Below, piece by piece: positions 25,434 to 39,481 of a stretch of 64,000 nt of DNA; position 1 is the first letter of the stretch; every line of letters starts with the position of its first letter. A program made the translations under genes and the position numbers. Source of the stretch: an uncultured Pelagibacteraceae bacterium (lineage in GTDB: Bacteria > Pseudomonadota > Alphaproteobacteria > Pelagibacterales > Pelagibacteraceae); contig CACBGP010000001.1 of assembly GCA_902538745.1 (NCBI GenBank), positions 1 through 64,000 on the forward strand. Reading direction: 5' to 3'. A model generated the notes under the pieces. It saw only the letters and a list, made by a program, of their open reading frames with translations, had not been told where the DNA came from and made no database searches.

Positions 25434-25462
25434 TTGTTTTTAATAAATCACTTACATTTATA
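25434..25462 (+). promoter_or_regulatory. candidate sigma70 promoter for the atpHAGDC operon
   Basis: TTGTTT - 17 nt - TTTATA in the 106-nt priA/atpH gap; 5 and 4 matches to consensus by eye, in a very AT-rich background. Confidence 0.35.
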
Positions 25463-25471
25463 GGTAATAAA

Positions 25472-26029
25472 TTGAGTAACAATATAGGTTTTTCTAACAC
25501 TTCAGCTAACAGATATTCTCTAGCTTTATATGAATTAGCGGAAGAGACAAATCTACTCTCTCAAATAGAGATGAATTCGGTATCAATTTTAGATTTAATT
25601 AATTCAAGTGTTGATTTTAATAATCTAATTAAAGATCCAACGGTTAGTCGAAATGAGTTAACAAATGTAATTAACAAAATTTTTGATAATTTGAAAATTG
25701 AAAATTTATTAAAAAATTTCACAAATTTGTTAATAACTAAAAGACGATTTTTTTTTATAGAGAAAATACTGAAAAATTTTATTGAAATTTGCTCAGAAAA
25801 AAGAGGAGAACTAAAAACAGAAATTAGATCAGCGAAAAGATTGTCAAATGACGAAATAAACAATATTAAAGATGAGTTATCTAAACATTTCTCCTCAAAG
25901 ATAAAATTAGATTATAAATATGAAGAAAGTTTAATCGGAGGACTAATTGTACAAGTGGGTAGTACAATGATTGATAATTCAATTAAAAATAAATTACAAC
26001 AAATAGAAAATAAAATGATGAAGGTATAA
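25472..26029 (+). CDS. atpH: ATP synthase F1 delta subunit
   Basis: [14 protein letters not shown]..., [29 protein letters not shown] start; heads atpAGDC. Confidence 0.95.
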   Translation: MSNNIGFSNTSANRYSLALYELAEETNLLSQIEMNSVSILDLINSSVDFNNLIKDPTVSRNELTNVINKIFDNLKIENLLKNFTNLLITKRRFFFIEKILKNFIEICSEKRGELKTEIRSAKRLSNDEINNIKDELSKHFSSKIKLDYKYEESLIGGLIVQVGSTMIDNSIKNKLQQIENKMMKV

Positions 26030-26030
26030 T

Positions 26031-27566
26031 ATGGAAATAAATCCCTCAGAAGTAACAAAAATATTAAAAGAGCAGATTAAAAATTTTGGAAAAAAAGCTG
26101 AAGTGTCTGAAGTAGGGCAAGTTCTATCAGTTGGAGATGGAATTGCTAGAATTTATGGATTGGACAACGTTCAAGCTGGTGAAATGGTTGAGTTCACTGA
26201 TGGTTCAAAAGGCATGGCACTTAATTTAGAAAGTGAAAATGTTGGAGTTGTTATTTTTGGTGATGATAGAAATATCAAAGAAGGTGATATTGTTAAGAGA
26301 ACAGGAAGTATTGTTGATACTCCAGTTGGAAAAGAATTATTGGGACGAGTGGTAGATGGGCTCGGAAATCCAATTGATGGAAAAGGCGCTTTAGATAAAG
26401 GTGTTAAAAAAAGTAGGGTAGAGGTAAAGGCACCAGGTATTATACCTCGTCAATCTGTTAGTGAACCGATGCAGACTGGTTTAAAATCTATAGATAGCTT
26501 AGTGCCAATTGGAAGAGGACAAAGAGAATTAATTATTGGAGACAGACAAACAGGCAAAACAGCAGTTGCTGTTGATGCAATCATTAATCAAAAGAAAATT
26601 AATGAATCAGGTGATGAAAAACAGAAACTATATTGTATTTATGTAGCTGTAGGTCAAAAAAGATCAACAGTTAGACAAATTCAAAAAACTTTGGAAGAAG
26701 CTGGTGCAATGGAATATACGACAATTGTTGCAGCCACGGCATCAGACTCAGCTCCTTTACAATTTTTAGCTCCGTACACTGGCTGCGCTATGGGTGAATA
26801 TTTCAGAGATAATGGAATGCATGCATTAATAATCTACGACGATCTTTCAAAGCAAGCTGTTGCTTATAGACAAATGTCCTTAATTTTAAGAAGGCCACCA
26901 GGAAGAGAGGCATATCCTGGAGATGTATTTTATCTTCACAGCAGATTACTTGAAAGAGCAGCAAAACTAAGTGATGAGCATGGTGGTGGTTCTTTAACCG
27001 CTCTACCAATAATTGAAACACAAGGTGGAGATGTATCTGCATATATACCGACAAATGTTATTTCAATAACAGATGGACAAATTTTTCTAGAAACTGAACT
27101 TTTTAATCAGGGTATAAGACCAGCTATAAATGTAGGTCTTTCAGTCTCAAGAGTTGGATCTGCAGCACAAACAAAGGCTATGAAGAAAGTTTCTGGTTCG
27201 ATGAAACTAGAATTAGCACAATATAGAGAAATGGCAGCTTTTGCACAATTTGGTTCTGACTTAGATGCATCAACTCAACAATTACTTAATAGGGGATCTA
27301 AACTTACAGAGTTACTTAAACAAAAACAATATTCTCCAATGACTGTGGCTGAGCAAGTAATTTCAGTTTTTTGTGGTGTTAAAGGTTATCTAGATGACAT
27401 AGAGCTAAAAGAAATCGCAAATTTTGAAAATAAAATAATTGAAAAATGTAAATCTGAAAAGCCAGAAATCATAGAATCTATTTTAAGTTCAGGCAAGCTT
27501 GAGGAAGACTCTGAACAAAAATTAGTAGATGTAATAAAGAAGTTAAAACAAACATTTAATTCATAA
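26031..27566 (+). CDS. atpA: ATP synthase F1 alpha subunit
   Basis: Walker [55 protein letters not shown]. Confidence 0.99.
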   Translation: MEINPSEVTKILKEQIKNFGKKAEVSEVGQVLSVGDGIARIYGLDNVQAGEMVEFTDGSKGMALNLESENVGVVIFGDDRNIKEGDIVKRTGSIVDTPVGKELLGRVVDGLGNPIDGKGALDKGVKKSRVEVKAPGIIPRQSVSEPMQTGLKSIDSLVPIGRGQRELIIGDRQTGKTAVAVDAIINQKKINESGDEKQKLYCIYVAVGQKRSTVRQIQKTLEEAGAMEYTTIVAATASDSAPLQFLAPYTGCAMGEYFRDNGMHALIIYDDLSKQAVAYRQMSLILRRPPGREAYPGDVFYLHSRLLERAAKLSDEHGGGSLTALPIIETQGGDVSAYIPTNVISITDGQIFLETELFNQGIRPAINVGLSVSRVGSAAQTKAMKKVSGSMKLELAQYREMAAFAQFGSDLDASTQQLLNRGSKLTELLKQKQYSPMTVAEQVISVFCGVKGYLDDIELKEIANFENKIIEKCKSEKPEIIESILSSGKLEEDSEQKLVDVIKKLKQTFNS

Positions 27567-27573
27567 AATATTT

Positions 27574-29866
<2,293 letters not shown>

Positions 29867-29867
<1 letters not shown>

Positions 29868-30259
29868 TGGGTGAGGAATTTAAACTTGAAGTAGTAAACC
29901 CAGAAAAATCTTTTCTTTTAAAGGAAGATGTTACTGAAGTGGTAGTACCTGCGTTTGAGGGAGAGATGGGAATACTTAAAGATCATATATCTATAATTTC
30001 TTTTTTAAAACCTGGAATAATTAAAGTTTACTCAAAAACTGGTGAAGAAAAATATTATGTTGAGGATGGAATAATTGAATTTAAGGATAATAATTTATCA
30101 ATTCTTACAAGTTCCATTTTCAATATCAAAGATATAGAAAAGAGTAAAATAGATGAAATGTTAAGAAAAGCTAAAGAAGAAACAAATAGAGATAACGCAA
30201 GCGATCAGGTTAAATTCCTGATTGATCAGAAAATAGAAGTTCTAAAATCTATTAATTGA
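29867..30259 (+). CDS. atpC: ATP synthase F1 epsilon subunit
   Basis: FEGEMGILKDHISIISFLKPGIIKV; TAATG overlap with atpD. Confidence 0.95.
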
Positions 30260-30737
30260 TAATTCTTTTAATTTTTTCCTGAAGTGTCTTATAAACATCG
30301 AGTTTAAATTTTACGACTATTTGAGTGATTGAATTTATATCTGTCCATTTCCAATCTAAAAATTCAGGTTTGTGAGTATTAATATTAATTTCATCGTCAC
30401 TTCCAAGGTATCTCATAATAAACCATTTTTGTTTTTGTCCCTTAAATTTACCCTTCCAAATTTTACCCAAAAGATAATCTGGTAATTCGTATGTAGTTAT
30501 TTCATCTATCTCTGTTATTAACTCAACTTTTTTAATACTAGTTTCCTCCTCTAATTCTCTGTAAGCAGCAGATAAAAAATCTTCACCTTCATCAACCCCA
30601 CCCTGTGGCATTTGCCAAAAATTTTTTGGATTATCAATTCTTTTTGCCACAAAAATTTTATTCTCTTTATTTAAAACAACGATACCCACGCCCACTCTGT
30701 ACGGTAAGTTTTTGTATCTTTCTAGAATCTCAGCCAT
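30252..30737 (-). CDS. rppH: RNA pyrophosphohydrolase (Nudix)
   Basis: YRVGVGIVVLNKENKIFVAKRID, Nudix box GGVDEGEDFLSAAYRELEEETSI, FLDWKWTDI. Confidence 0.92.
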   Translation of the reverse strand: MAEILERYKNLPYRVGVGIVVLNKENKIFVAKRIDNPKNFWQMPQGGVDEGEDFLSAAYRELEEETSIKKVELITEIDEITTYELPDYLLGKIWKGKFKGQKQKWFIMRYLGSDDEININTHKPEFLDWKWTDINSITQIVVKFKLDVYKTLQEKIKRIIN

Positions 30738-31875
30738 TAAGTAATTTAACAGCGTAATTTAATTGATTGTCAGTCTCTGTTTTAATTTTAAAATCATCAT
30801 TTTCTTCATCAATCTCGATATCAGGTGACACACCTACCTCAGAAATGGACTTACCTGATGGTAAATAATATTTAGCCACAGTTAATCTTATAGCTCCTTT
30901 ATTTTTGAGAGGAATAATTGATTGAACAGATCCTTTACCATAACTATTTTCACCAATTAAAATAGCTCTTTTATGATCTTTTAGAGCCCCAGCTACAATT
31001 TCTGATGCAGATGCTGAACCATAATTAATTAAAACAAGAAGAGTTTTTCCTTTTGTGAGATCTCCTTTTTTTGCAAACCATTTTCGATTCTCTGATTGTT
31101 GTCTACTTTTAGTTGAAACTATTTCACCATTATCTAGAAAAAAATCAGAGATTTTTATGGCTTGGGAAAGTAACCCACCTGGGTTATTCCTCAAGTCTAG
31201 AATATAAGCTTTTAAATTTTTATTTTTTTCAAATTTATTAATTTCTTTTTTAATTTGTCCCGCACTATTTTCATTAAATGAAGTTAGTCTTATATACCCA
31301 ATATTTTTTTCTAACAATTCTGCTTTAACTGATTTGATTTGAATTATTTCTCTTGTAACATTGAATGTTAGAGCCTTTTTTTCTCCTCGTCTTCTTATTG
31401 TTAAATCAATAGCAGATCCAACAGGGCCTCTCATTAATTCAACTGCTTCACTTAAAGATTTACCTTGTACTTGGGTGTTATTAATTTTTACAATATAATC
31501 TCCAGCTTTTATCCCAGCTTTTGATGCAGGTGTATCGTCAATTGGTGATATAACCTTAACGACACCCGACTCCATTGTAACTTCTATTCCAAGTCCTCCA
31601 AATTCTCCACTTGTTTCAGTTTGCATTTCATTAAAAATCTCAGGAGACATATAGCCTGAATATGGATCTAAAGATTGTAGAAGACCATTAATAGCAGAAT
31701 CCATGCTGTCAGATTGATTAATTTCATCTACGTATTCTTTATTGATTTTTTCCAAAACTTCACCAAATACATCAATTTTTTTATAAAGTTCACTTTCCGA
31801 GGCAATAGTTTTTTGGATAAGAAAAAACAAAATTAAAAAATAAATCAAAAAATTCAGTATTATTTTTTTTATCAT
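30730..31875 (-). CDS. ctpA: carboxy-terminal processing protease (S41, PDZ)
   Basis: PDZ GGLGIEVTMESGVVKVISPIDDTPASKAGIKAGDYIVKIN; catalytic region LRNNPGGLLSQA, NYGSASASEIVAGALKDHKRAILIGENSYGKGSVQ. Confidence 0.95.
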   Translation of the reverse strand: MIKKIILNFLIYFLILFFLIQKTIASESELYKKIDVFGEVLEKINKEYVDEINQSDSMDSAINGLLQSLDPYSGYMSPEIFNEMQTETSGEFGGLGIEVTMESGVVKVISPIDDTPASKAGIKAGDYIVKINNTQVQGKSLSEAVELMRGPVGSAIDLTIRRRGEKKALTFNVTREIIQIKSVKAELLEKNIGYIRLTSFNENSAGQIKKEINKFEKNKNLKAYILDLRNNPGGLLSQAIKISDFFLDNGEIVSTKSRQQSENRKWFAKKGDLTKGKTLLVLINYGSASASEIVAGALKDHKRAILIGENSYGKGSVQSIIPLKNKGAIRLTVAKYYLPSGKSISEVGVSPDIEIDEENDDFKIKTETDNQLNYAVKLLNG

Positions 31876-32222
31876 ATAATTAATTTTTCCTTTGGTATTA
31901 GTTCAGACCACATTTTTTCAAGTTCATAAAATTTTCTTTTTTCAGGGTGGAAAATATGTATGATTAAATCTATACCGTCTACTAGTTTCCATTCATTACT
32001 ATCTTTACCCTCTATTTTAGAATCTTTTATTCCATTATCTTTAAGTTTTTCTAAAACTTGTTCCGATAAAGCCTGTATATGTCTAGAAGAAGTACCACTC
32101 GCTATTATCATATAATCAGCCATAGAACTTTTATCCTTTAAGTCTATACTCACAATATCTTGAGCTTTATTTATATCCAGAGTTTCAATGATGTTTTTTT
32201 TTAAACTTAAGATTTTATCCAT
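31872..32222 (-). CDS. rsfS: ribosome silencing factor RsfS
   Basis: ADYMIIASGTSSRHIQALSEQVLEKLKD, EWKLVDGIDLIIHIFHPEKRKFYELEKMW. Confidence 0.95.
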   Translation of the reverse strand: MDKILSLKKNIIETLDINKAQDIVSIDLKDKSSMADYMIIASGTSSRHIQALSEQVLEKLKDNGIKDSKIEGKDSNEWKLVDGIDLIIHIFHPEKRKFYELEKMWSELIPKEKLII

Positions 32223-32239
32223 TAATTAGTTTTACATTA

Positions 32240-32758
32240 TCAAATTTTTCTTAATTGAGAAGATGAAATATTAACTTTATTAAATTCAACGAACCTTAAA
32301 CTTTTTCTATTTAATCTTTTATATGATATTGAATTTAATGATTTTTTTCTATACCCGTGACGGTCAAAAACTAATATTTTACACTTTTTTGAAATAGTTT
32401 TCCATTTATACCACTTATGAAAATTAACGAGATTATCTGCCCCTATCAAAAAATAAATTTCGGACTTGGTAGTTTTCCTTAAATAATTAATTAAGTCGAT
32501 AGTTTTATTAGATTTTATTATATTTTCATAAAATTTTATTTTGATAAAGTTATTTAATTTTATAATCTTTTTACAACTTTGAATTCTTTCTGAAATACTT
32601 GTATTATTTTTTTTCTTTAAAGGATTTTTTAAAGTGATCGCCCAAATTATTTTTTTTAATTTATATGTTTTTAAAGCTTTTTTAGATATTGCTAAATGTC
32701 CTTTATGAGCAGGATCAAATGATCCACCAAGAACTCCAATTTTATTTTTAAGTCTCAA
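32240..32758 (-). CDS. nadD: nicotinate-nucleotide adenylyltransferase
   Basis: GVLGGSFDPAHKGHLAISKKAL, FLIGADNLVNFHKWYKWKTI, NISSSQLRK. Confidence 0.94.
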   Translation of the reverse strand: MRLKNKIGVLGGSFDPAHKGHLAISKKALKTYKLKKIIWAITLKNPLKKKNNTSISERIQSCKKIIKLNNFIKIKFYENIIKSNKTIDLINYLRKTTKSEIYFLIGADNLVNFHKWYKWKTISKKCKILVFDRHGYRKKSLNSISYKRLNRKSLRFVEFNKVNISSSQLRKI

Positions 32759-32759
32759 A

Positions 32760-34009
32760 TTATTTCCTTATTCTTCCATCACTTGTTATTTGGTACTTAT
32801 AAGAAACTAATTGGTTTAGTCCGACAGGACCTCTAGGCGGAAGCTTGTTAGTTGAAATACCAACTTCACCACCAAAACCAAATTCCCCACCATCTGCAAA
32901 TTGAGTTGAAGTGTTATGCATGGCAATTGAGCTTTTAACTTCATTCAAAAATTTTTTTGCTGACTTCTTATTCATGGTGATAATCGAGTCAGTGTGCATT
33001 GTCCCATATTTATTAATATGATTGATTGCATCGTTTATATCTCTGACACATTTTACAGAAACTGTAGCTGACAAATATTCTTTTGACCAATCTTTATTAG
33101 TAGCTCTAATAATTTTCCCTTTATAATTTTTTTTGATTCTGTTATCTCCAATAATTTTGCATCCATGATCTTCTAAATGTTTTAAAATAATGTTACATGA
33201 TTTTTTTAAGATTTTTTGATGAACTAAAATCGTTTCTGTAGCCCCACAAATTGCTGTATTTCTTAATTTTGCATTAAAAATAATCTTTTTTGCTGTATTT
33301 AAGTTTGCGTTCTTGTCAACATAAGTATGACATACTCCTTCCAAATGACCAATCACTGGTAAGTTAGATAACTTTTGAACTTTTTTTACTAAATTTTTTC
33401 CTCCTCTTGGAATAACTACATCAACATATTTATCCATTTTACTTAATAGATAATCGACAATATTTCTATTGGTGGAGTCAATAAATTGAACAAAATTTTC
33501 GTTAATATTATTTTTTTTTAATGAGTCTTTAAAAAGGTTTGATAAAATTTTATTAGAAAAAAAAGCCTCTGAACCACCTCTCAAAATTACTGGGTTTCCG
33601 GATTTAAAGCATAATGATGCGACGTCTGAGGTAACATTTGGTCTACTCTCATAAATAATAGCAATTACTCCTATAGGAATTGAGACTTTCGAAATACTCA
33701 AACCATTTGGTCTATTCCATTTCTCCAAAACTCTATTTGTTGGGTCTTTAAGTTTTATTACAGATTTTATTGAACTAATAATATTATTTATTTTTTTTTC
33801 ATTTAAAATAAGACGTTCAATTAAATTTTTTTTGACTCCCTTACTTATTGATCTATTAACATCCTTCTTATTTGCACTAAGGATTAATTTTTGATTTTTT
33901 TTAATAAGTGAACAGTAATCTATTAATACTTTATTTTTCTTTTTAGTATCTACTTGATATGCCAAGGCGCTTTTTGATTTTTTCCCAATATTGATTAAAA
34001 TTTTTTTTA

Positions 34010-34013
<4 letters not shown>
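32760..34013 (-). CDS. proA: gamma-glutamyl phosphate reductase
   Basis: GVIAIIYESRPNVTSDVASLCFKSGNPVILRGGSEAFFSN; NTAICGATETILVH; FGFGGEVGISTNKLPPRGPVGLNQL. Confidence 0.97.
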
Positions 34014-36098
<2,085 letters not shown>

Positions 36099-36116
36099 CT
36101 ATTTTAAGTTGTACTA

Positions 36117-36371
36117 TTAATTGGGTTTTACAGAAACAAAAGTTCTATCTGATTTAGTTTTTTTGAAAACAACTTTGCCCTTAATAACAGAAAAAATTGA
36201 ATGGTCTTTACCCATACCAACGTTTTCACCGGGAAAAATTTTTGTTCCTCTTTGTCTTACGATTATGTTTCCTGGCACCACGGTTTCTCCACCATATTTT
36301 TTCACACCAAGTCTTCGTCCAGCACTGTCACGCCCGTTTCTTGATGATCCACCTGCTTTTTTTGTTGCCAT
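36117..36371 (-). CDS. rpmA: 50S ribosomal protein L27
   Basis: [44 protein letters not shown]. Confidence 0.98.
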   Translation of the reverse strand: MATKKAGGSSRNGRDSAGRRLGVKKYGGETVVPGNIIVRQRGTKIFPGENVGMGKDHSIFSVIKGKVVFKKTKSDRTFVSVKPN

Positions 36372-36380
36372 AACTTTACC

Positions 36381-36782
36381 TTACTTTTTGTTTTCTTTTG
36401 TATCCTTTGCCGCTGTTTTTGTTACTTTAGAAACTTCTTTAGCCTCAGATAAAACCTTACCATCTTTTGAAAAAATCTTATTTATTCTGATCATAGAATA
36501 TTGTTGTCTATGGCCATTCTTTCTTCTTGAATTTTGTCTTCGTCTTTTTTTAAAAATTAAAATAGTTCTATTTTTGCTATTTTTTATCAGGTTTGCTTCA
36601 ACTTTTGCGCCTTGCACCGTAGGAGATCCGATTTCTATCTCTTTTTCATTTCCGTAAGCTAAAATTTCTTTAAATTCTATTTTAGTATCCGGTTTTGAAT
36701 TTGGTAGTTTTTCGATTTTTAAGATTTCACCTGATACTACTTTATATTGTTTTCCACCAGTTTGTATTACTGCATAAGACAT
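36381..36782 (-). CDS. rplU: 50S ribosomal protein L21 with short Lys-rich C-terminal tail
   Basis: MSYAVIQTGGKQYKVVSGEILKIEKL...KKRRRQNSRRKNGHRQQYSMIRI; start trimmed to 36782 because the longer track ORF overlaps a promoter -10 box. Confidence 0.96.
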   Translation of the reverse strand: MSYAVIQTGGKQYKVVSGEILKIEKLPNSKPDTKIEFKEILAYGNEKEIEIGSPTVQGAKVEANLIKNSKNRTILIFKKRRRQNSRRKNGHRQQYSMIRINKIFSKDGKVLSEAKEVSKVTKTAAKDTKENKK

Positions 36783-36807
36783 AAGGATCTCTATTTTTAA
36801 TAATCGC

Positions 36808-36835
36808 AATATAATCTGAGCGAAACTTTAGTCAA
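36808..36835 (-). promoter_or_regulatory. sigma70-like promoter for rplU-rpmA-obgE operon
   Basis: Minus strand TTGACT (36835-36830) - 16 nt - TATATT (36813-36808), upstream of the rplU ATG. Confidence 0.6.
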
Positions 36836-36845
36836 GCTCAATAAA

Positions 36846-37565
36846 TCAAAAATTATCCTTTAAATCTCTCAGTTTTGAAAAAGTCTTAATATCCTCAGCT
36901 TTTAAAAATATATTACACTCTAATTCATCATCTAATACAGAAGGAATAGTTGGTGAATTAAATTTATGATTATTCTTAATTTTTAAAACTTTTTCTTTTA
37001 GTTTTAAATTGTTTGGATCATTGAATAAACAAAATTCAGAATTTTTTAGTGTATATTCATGACCACAATAGATCAGAGTATTCTTAGGCAATTTTTTAAA
37101 TATTTTTAAAGAGTTAAACATCTGCTCATAAGTTCCCTCGAAGATTCTACCACAACCTAGAGAAAACAAAGTATCACCTGTAAAAATTATTTTTTCTTTA
37201 AAAAAATGGAAAGCAATATGACCTGATGTATGACCCGGCGTATGGTAAATTTTTGCTTCAAAGTTACCTTTCTGCCAGATTTGATTATTTTCTACAAGAA
37301 TATTTATTCCTGGAATTCGATCCTTATCATCTTTAAATCCAATAACATCACAATTATATTTTTTTTTCAGTTCAAGATTACCACCAATATGATCGTGATG
37401 GTGATGGGTATTTAAAATATATTTAAGATCAATCTTATTGTTATCTATAAAATCAATTATTGGTTCAGACTCGCTTGGGTCAACTATACAAGCAGATTGA
37501 CTACTTTCATCAATTATTGCGTAACTATAATTATCTTGAAGACATTTAATAATTTTTATTTTCAT
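36846..37565 (-). CDS. gloB: hydroxyacylglutathione hydrolase (glyoxalase II)
   Basis: Metallo-beta-lactamase THHHHDHIGGN, HTPGHTSGHIAFHF, FTGDTLFSLGCGRIFEGTYEQMFNSL, CGHEYTLKN. Confidence 0.95.
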   Translation of the reverse strand: MKIKIIKCLQDNYSYAIIDESSQSACIVDPSESEPIIDFIDNNKIDLKYILNTHHHHDHIGGNLELKKKYNCDVIGFKDDKDRIPGINILVENNQIWQKGNFEAKIYHTPGHTSGHIAFHFFKEKIIFTGDTLFSLGCGRIFEGTYEQMFNSLKIFKKLPKNTLIYCGHEYTLKNSEFCLFNDPNNLKLKEKVLKIKNNHKFNSPTIPSVLDDELECNIFLKAEDIKTFSKLRDLKDNF

Positions 37566-38164
37566 TTATTTTCAATTAAAAATATTCCAAGCTCTCCAAA
37601 TAAATTTTTCACAAAAATATTTGATTTACTTATATTCGAGATATTTTTATTTATTAGAGCTAAAGATTTAACAATTTTAAAATTAATAGTTTCTGAAAAT
37701 CTTACAAAATCTTTAATAGTACACATATGAATATTTGGTGTGTTGTACCATTCATGAGGTAGTGAACTTGTAATAGGCATAGTTCCTTTAAAAAGTAAGT
37801 CTAATCTAACCTTCCAATTTCCAAAATTTGGAATAGTCACTATAGCTTTTTTGCCAACTCTCAAAAGTTCCTTAATGACAATTTCTGGATTTATAAAAGC
37901 TTGCAGTGTTTGACCCAAAACAACGTAATCAAAAGAATTTTTTGGAAATTGCTTTAAGTCAAGCTCTGCATTGCCCTCAATAACCGTCAATCCTTTTGCT
38001 ATACATATTTGAACTTTTTCTTTAGAAATTTCAATTCCTCTTATATTCACATTTTTGTTTTTTCTCAAAAATTCCATCAAAGTTCCATCATCACAACCAA
38101 CATCTAATACAGTTGAGTTTTTTTCGATTATATTTGCGATAAAATTATATTCAGCTTTCATCAT
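37562..38164 (-). CDS. metW: methionine biosynthesis protein MetW
   Basis: VLDVGCDDGTLMEFL, GIEISKEKVQICIAKGLTVIEGNAE, DYVVLGQTLQAFINPEIVIKELLRVGKKAIVTIPNFGNWKVR; overlaps metX. Confidence 0.95.
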   Translation of the reverse strand: MMKAEYNFIANIIEKNSTVLDVGCDDGTLMEFLRKNKNVNIRGIEISKEKVQICIAKGLTVIEGNAELDLKQFPKNSFDYVVLGQTLQAFINPEIVIKELLRVGKKAIVTIPNFGNWKVRLDLLFKGTMPITSSLPHEWYNTPNIHMCTIKDFVRFSETINFKIVKSLALINKNISNISKSNIFVKNLFGELGIFLIENK

Positions 38165-39281
38165 TACTTTCTAAAAAAGATTTATCTAAAAAATTTTTGA
38201 GTGCATTTAAAAAATCTGGAACTTCTAACAAAAAGGAGTCATGCCCTTTATCAGACTCTATTTCAACAAAACCTACATTCGCACCAATTGCGTTTAAAGC
38301 AATAACTATATCTTTATTCTCTTGAGTTGGATAAAGCCAATCTGATGTAAAAGACATAATAAAAAATTTCGTTTTGGTTTTTTTGAAGGCGTTTGATAAA
38401 TTACCATTAAATTGTTTAACCAAATCAAAATAATCCATTGCTCTAGTTATATAAAGATAACTGTTAGCGTCAAATCTATCTACAAATACTGAACCTTGAT
38501 AGCGTAAATAACTTTCTATTTGAAAATCAGCATCAAATCCAAATTTAAGATCATCTCTTTCCTGGAGTTTCCTACCAAATTTTTCTTGAAGCCCCTTTTT
38601 AGATAAATAGGTAATATGAGCAGCCATTCTTGCTACAGCTAATCCTTTATCTGGCAACGTGTTTTTAGAATTATATTTTCCATCCATCCAATTATGATCA
38701 GCAGTTATTGCTTGTCTACCAAGTTCATTGAATGCAATATTTTGTGCTGAATGGCTAGACGTACAAGCAATAGGGACAGCTGTTTTAGCTTTGTCTGGAA
38801 AATTACTCACAAATTGTAATACCTGCATTCCTCCCATTGATCCACCAACTACAGAGAAAAGCTTTTTAATATTAAAAAAATCTAATAAATTTACTTGGGC
38901 ATTTACCATATCATTGATCGTAATAACTGGAAAATCTGTTCCATATATTTTTTTTGTTTCAGGATTTTTGTGACTTGGACCAAAAGACCCCATGCAACCA
39001 CCAATCACATTAGCACAAATTACAAAATATTTATCTGTGTCGATAGATTTCTTTGGGCCTACCGCATAAGACCACCACCCATCCTTTTTAGTTATAGGAT
39101 TTACACCTGTTACAAACTGATCACCTGTTAAGGCATGAAAGACCAAAATTGCATTATCCTTATTTTCATTTAATTTGCCATAGGTCTCGTATGCTAGAGG
39201 AAATTTACTAATAGTTTGACCACAGTCTAACTTAAGTGGTTTTTCAATTATTAATGTTTTTATATTTTCTCTTATATTCAT
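38151..39281 (-). CDS. metX: homoserine O-acetyltransferase/succinyltransferase MetX
   Basis: PLAYETYGKLNENKDNAILVFHALTGDQ, VVGGSMGGMQVLQF, GHDSFLLE. Confidence 0.96.
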   Translation of the reverse strand: MNIRENIKTLIIEKPLKLDCGQTISKFPLAYETYGKLNENKDNAILVFHALTGDQFVTGVNPITKKDGWWSYAVGPKKSIDTDKYFVICANVIGGCMGSFGPSHKNPETKKIYGTDFPVITINDMVNAQVNLLDFFNIKKLFSVVGGSMGGMQVLQFVSNFPDKAKTAVPIACTSSHSAQNIAFNELGRQAITADHNWMDGKYNSKNTLPDKGLAVARMAAHITYLSKKGLQEKFGRKLQERDDLKFGFDADFQIESYLRYQGSVFVDRFDANSYLYITRAMDYFDLVKQFNGNLSNAFKKTKTKFFIMSFTSDWLYPTQENKDIVIALNAIGANVGFVEIESDKGHDSFLLEVPDFLNALKNFLDKSFLESNDES

Positions 39282-39315
39282 AATTTTTTCTGAAAATTGA
39301 ATTGTGAGAAAAAAA

Positions 39316-39364
39316 CTTTTTTAGCGGTTTTTTTATAGCGCTCGCAATTCAGATAAATCAGCGC
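39316..39364 (-). ncRNA. SAM-II riboswitch aptamer in the metX leader
   Basis: Minus-strand GCGCTGATTTATCTGAATTGCGAGCGCTATAAAAAAACCGCTAAAAAAG: P1 GCGCT/AGCGC, conserved TGATTTA, conserved 3' GCTAAAAA; 34 nt upstream of the metX ATG. Confidence 0.93.
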
Positions 39365-39370
39365 AAAAAT

Positions 39371-39399
39371 TTTGTACAAGAAGTTTTGAGCTATGTCAA
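39371..39399 (-). promoter_or_regulatory. sigma70 promoter for metX-metW-gloB
   Basis: Minus strand TTGACA (39399-39394) - 17 nt - TACAAA (39376-39371); predicted start site about at the first base of riboswitch P1. Confidence 0.75.
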
Positions 39400-39481
39400 T
39401 TTTAATATATTTTAACTTAAACTATATAAAAAAATCTTAATTTATCTATAAAGAGCATAAAAATTAAAAAAAGAAAATATT

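Noticed and set aside
36121-36657. 178-aa plus-strand ORF antisense to rpmA/rplU
   Set aside because: Fully overlaps two certain ribosomal protein genes; hydrophobic low-complexity translation typical of the antisense of Lys-rich AT-rich genes.
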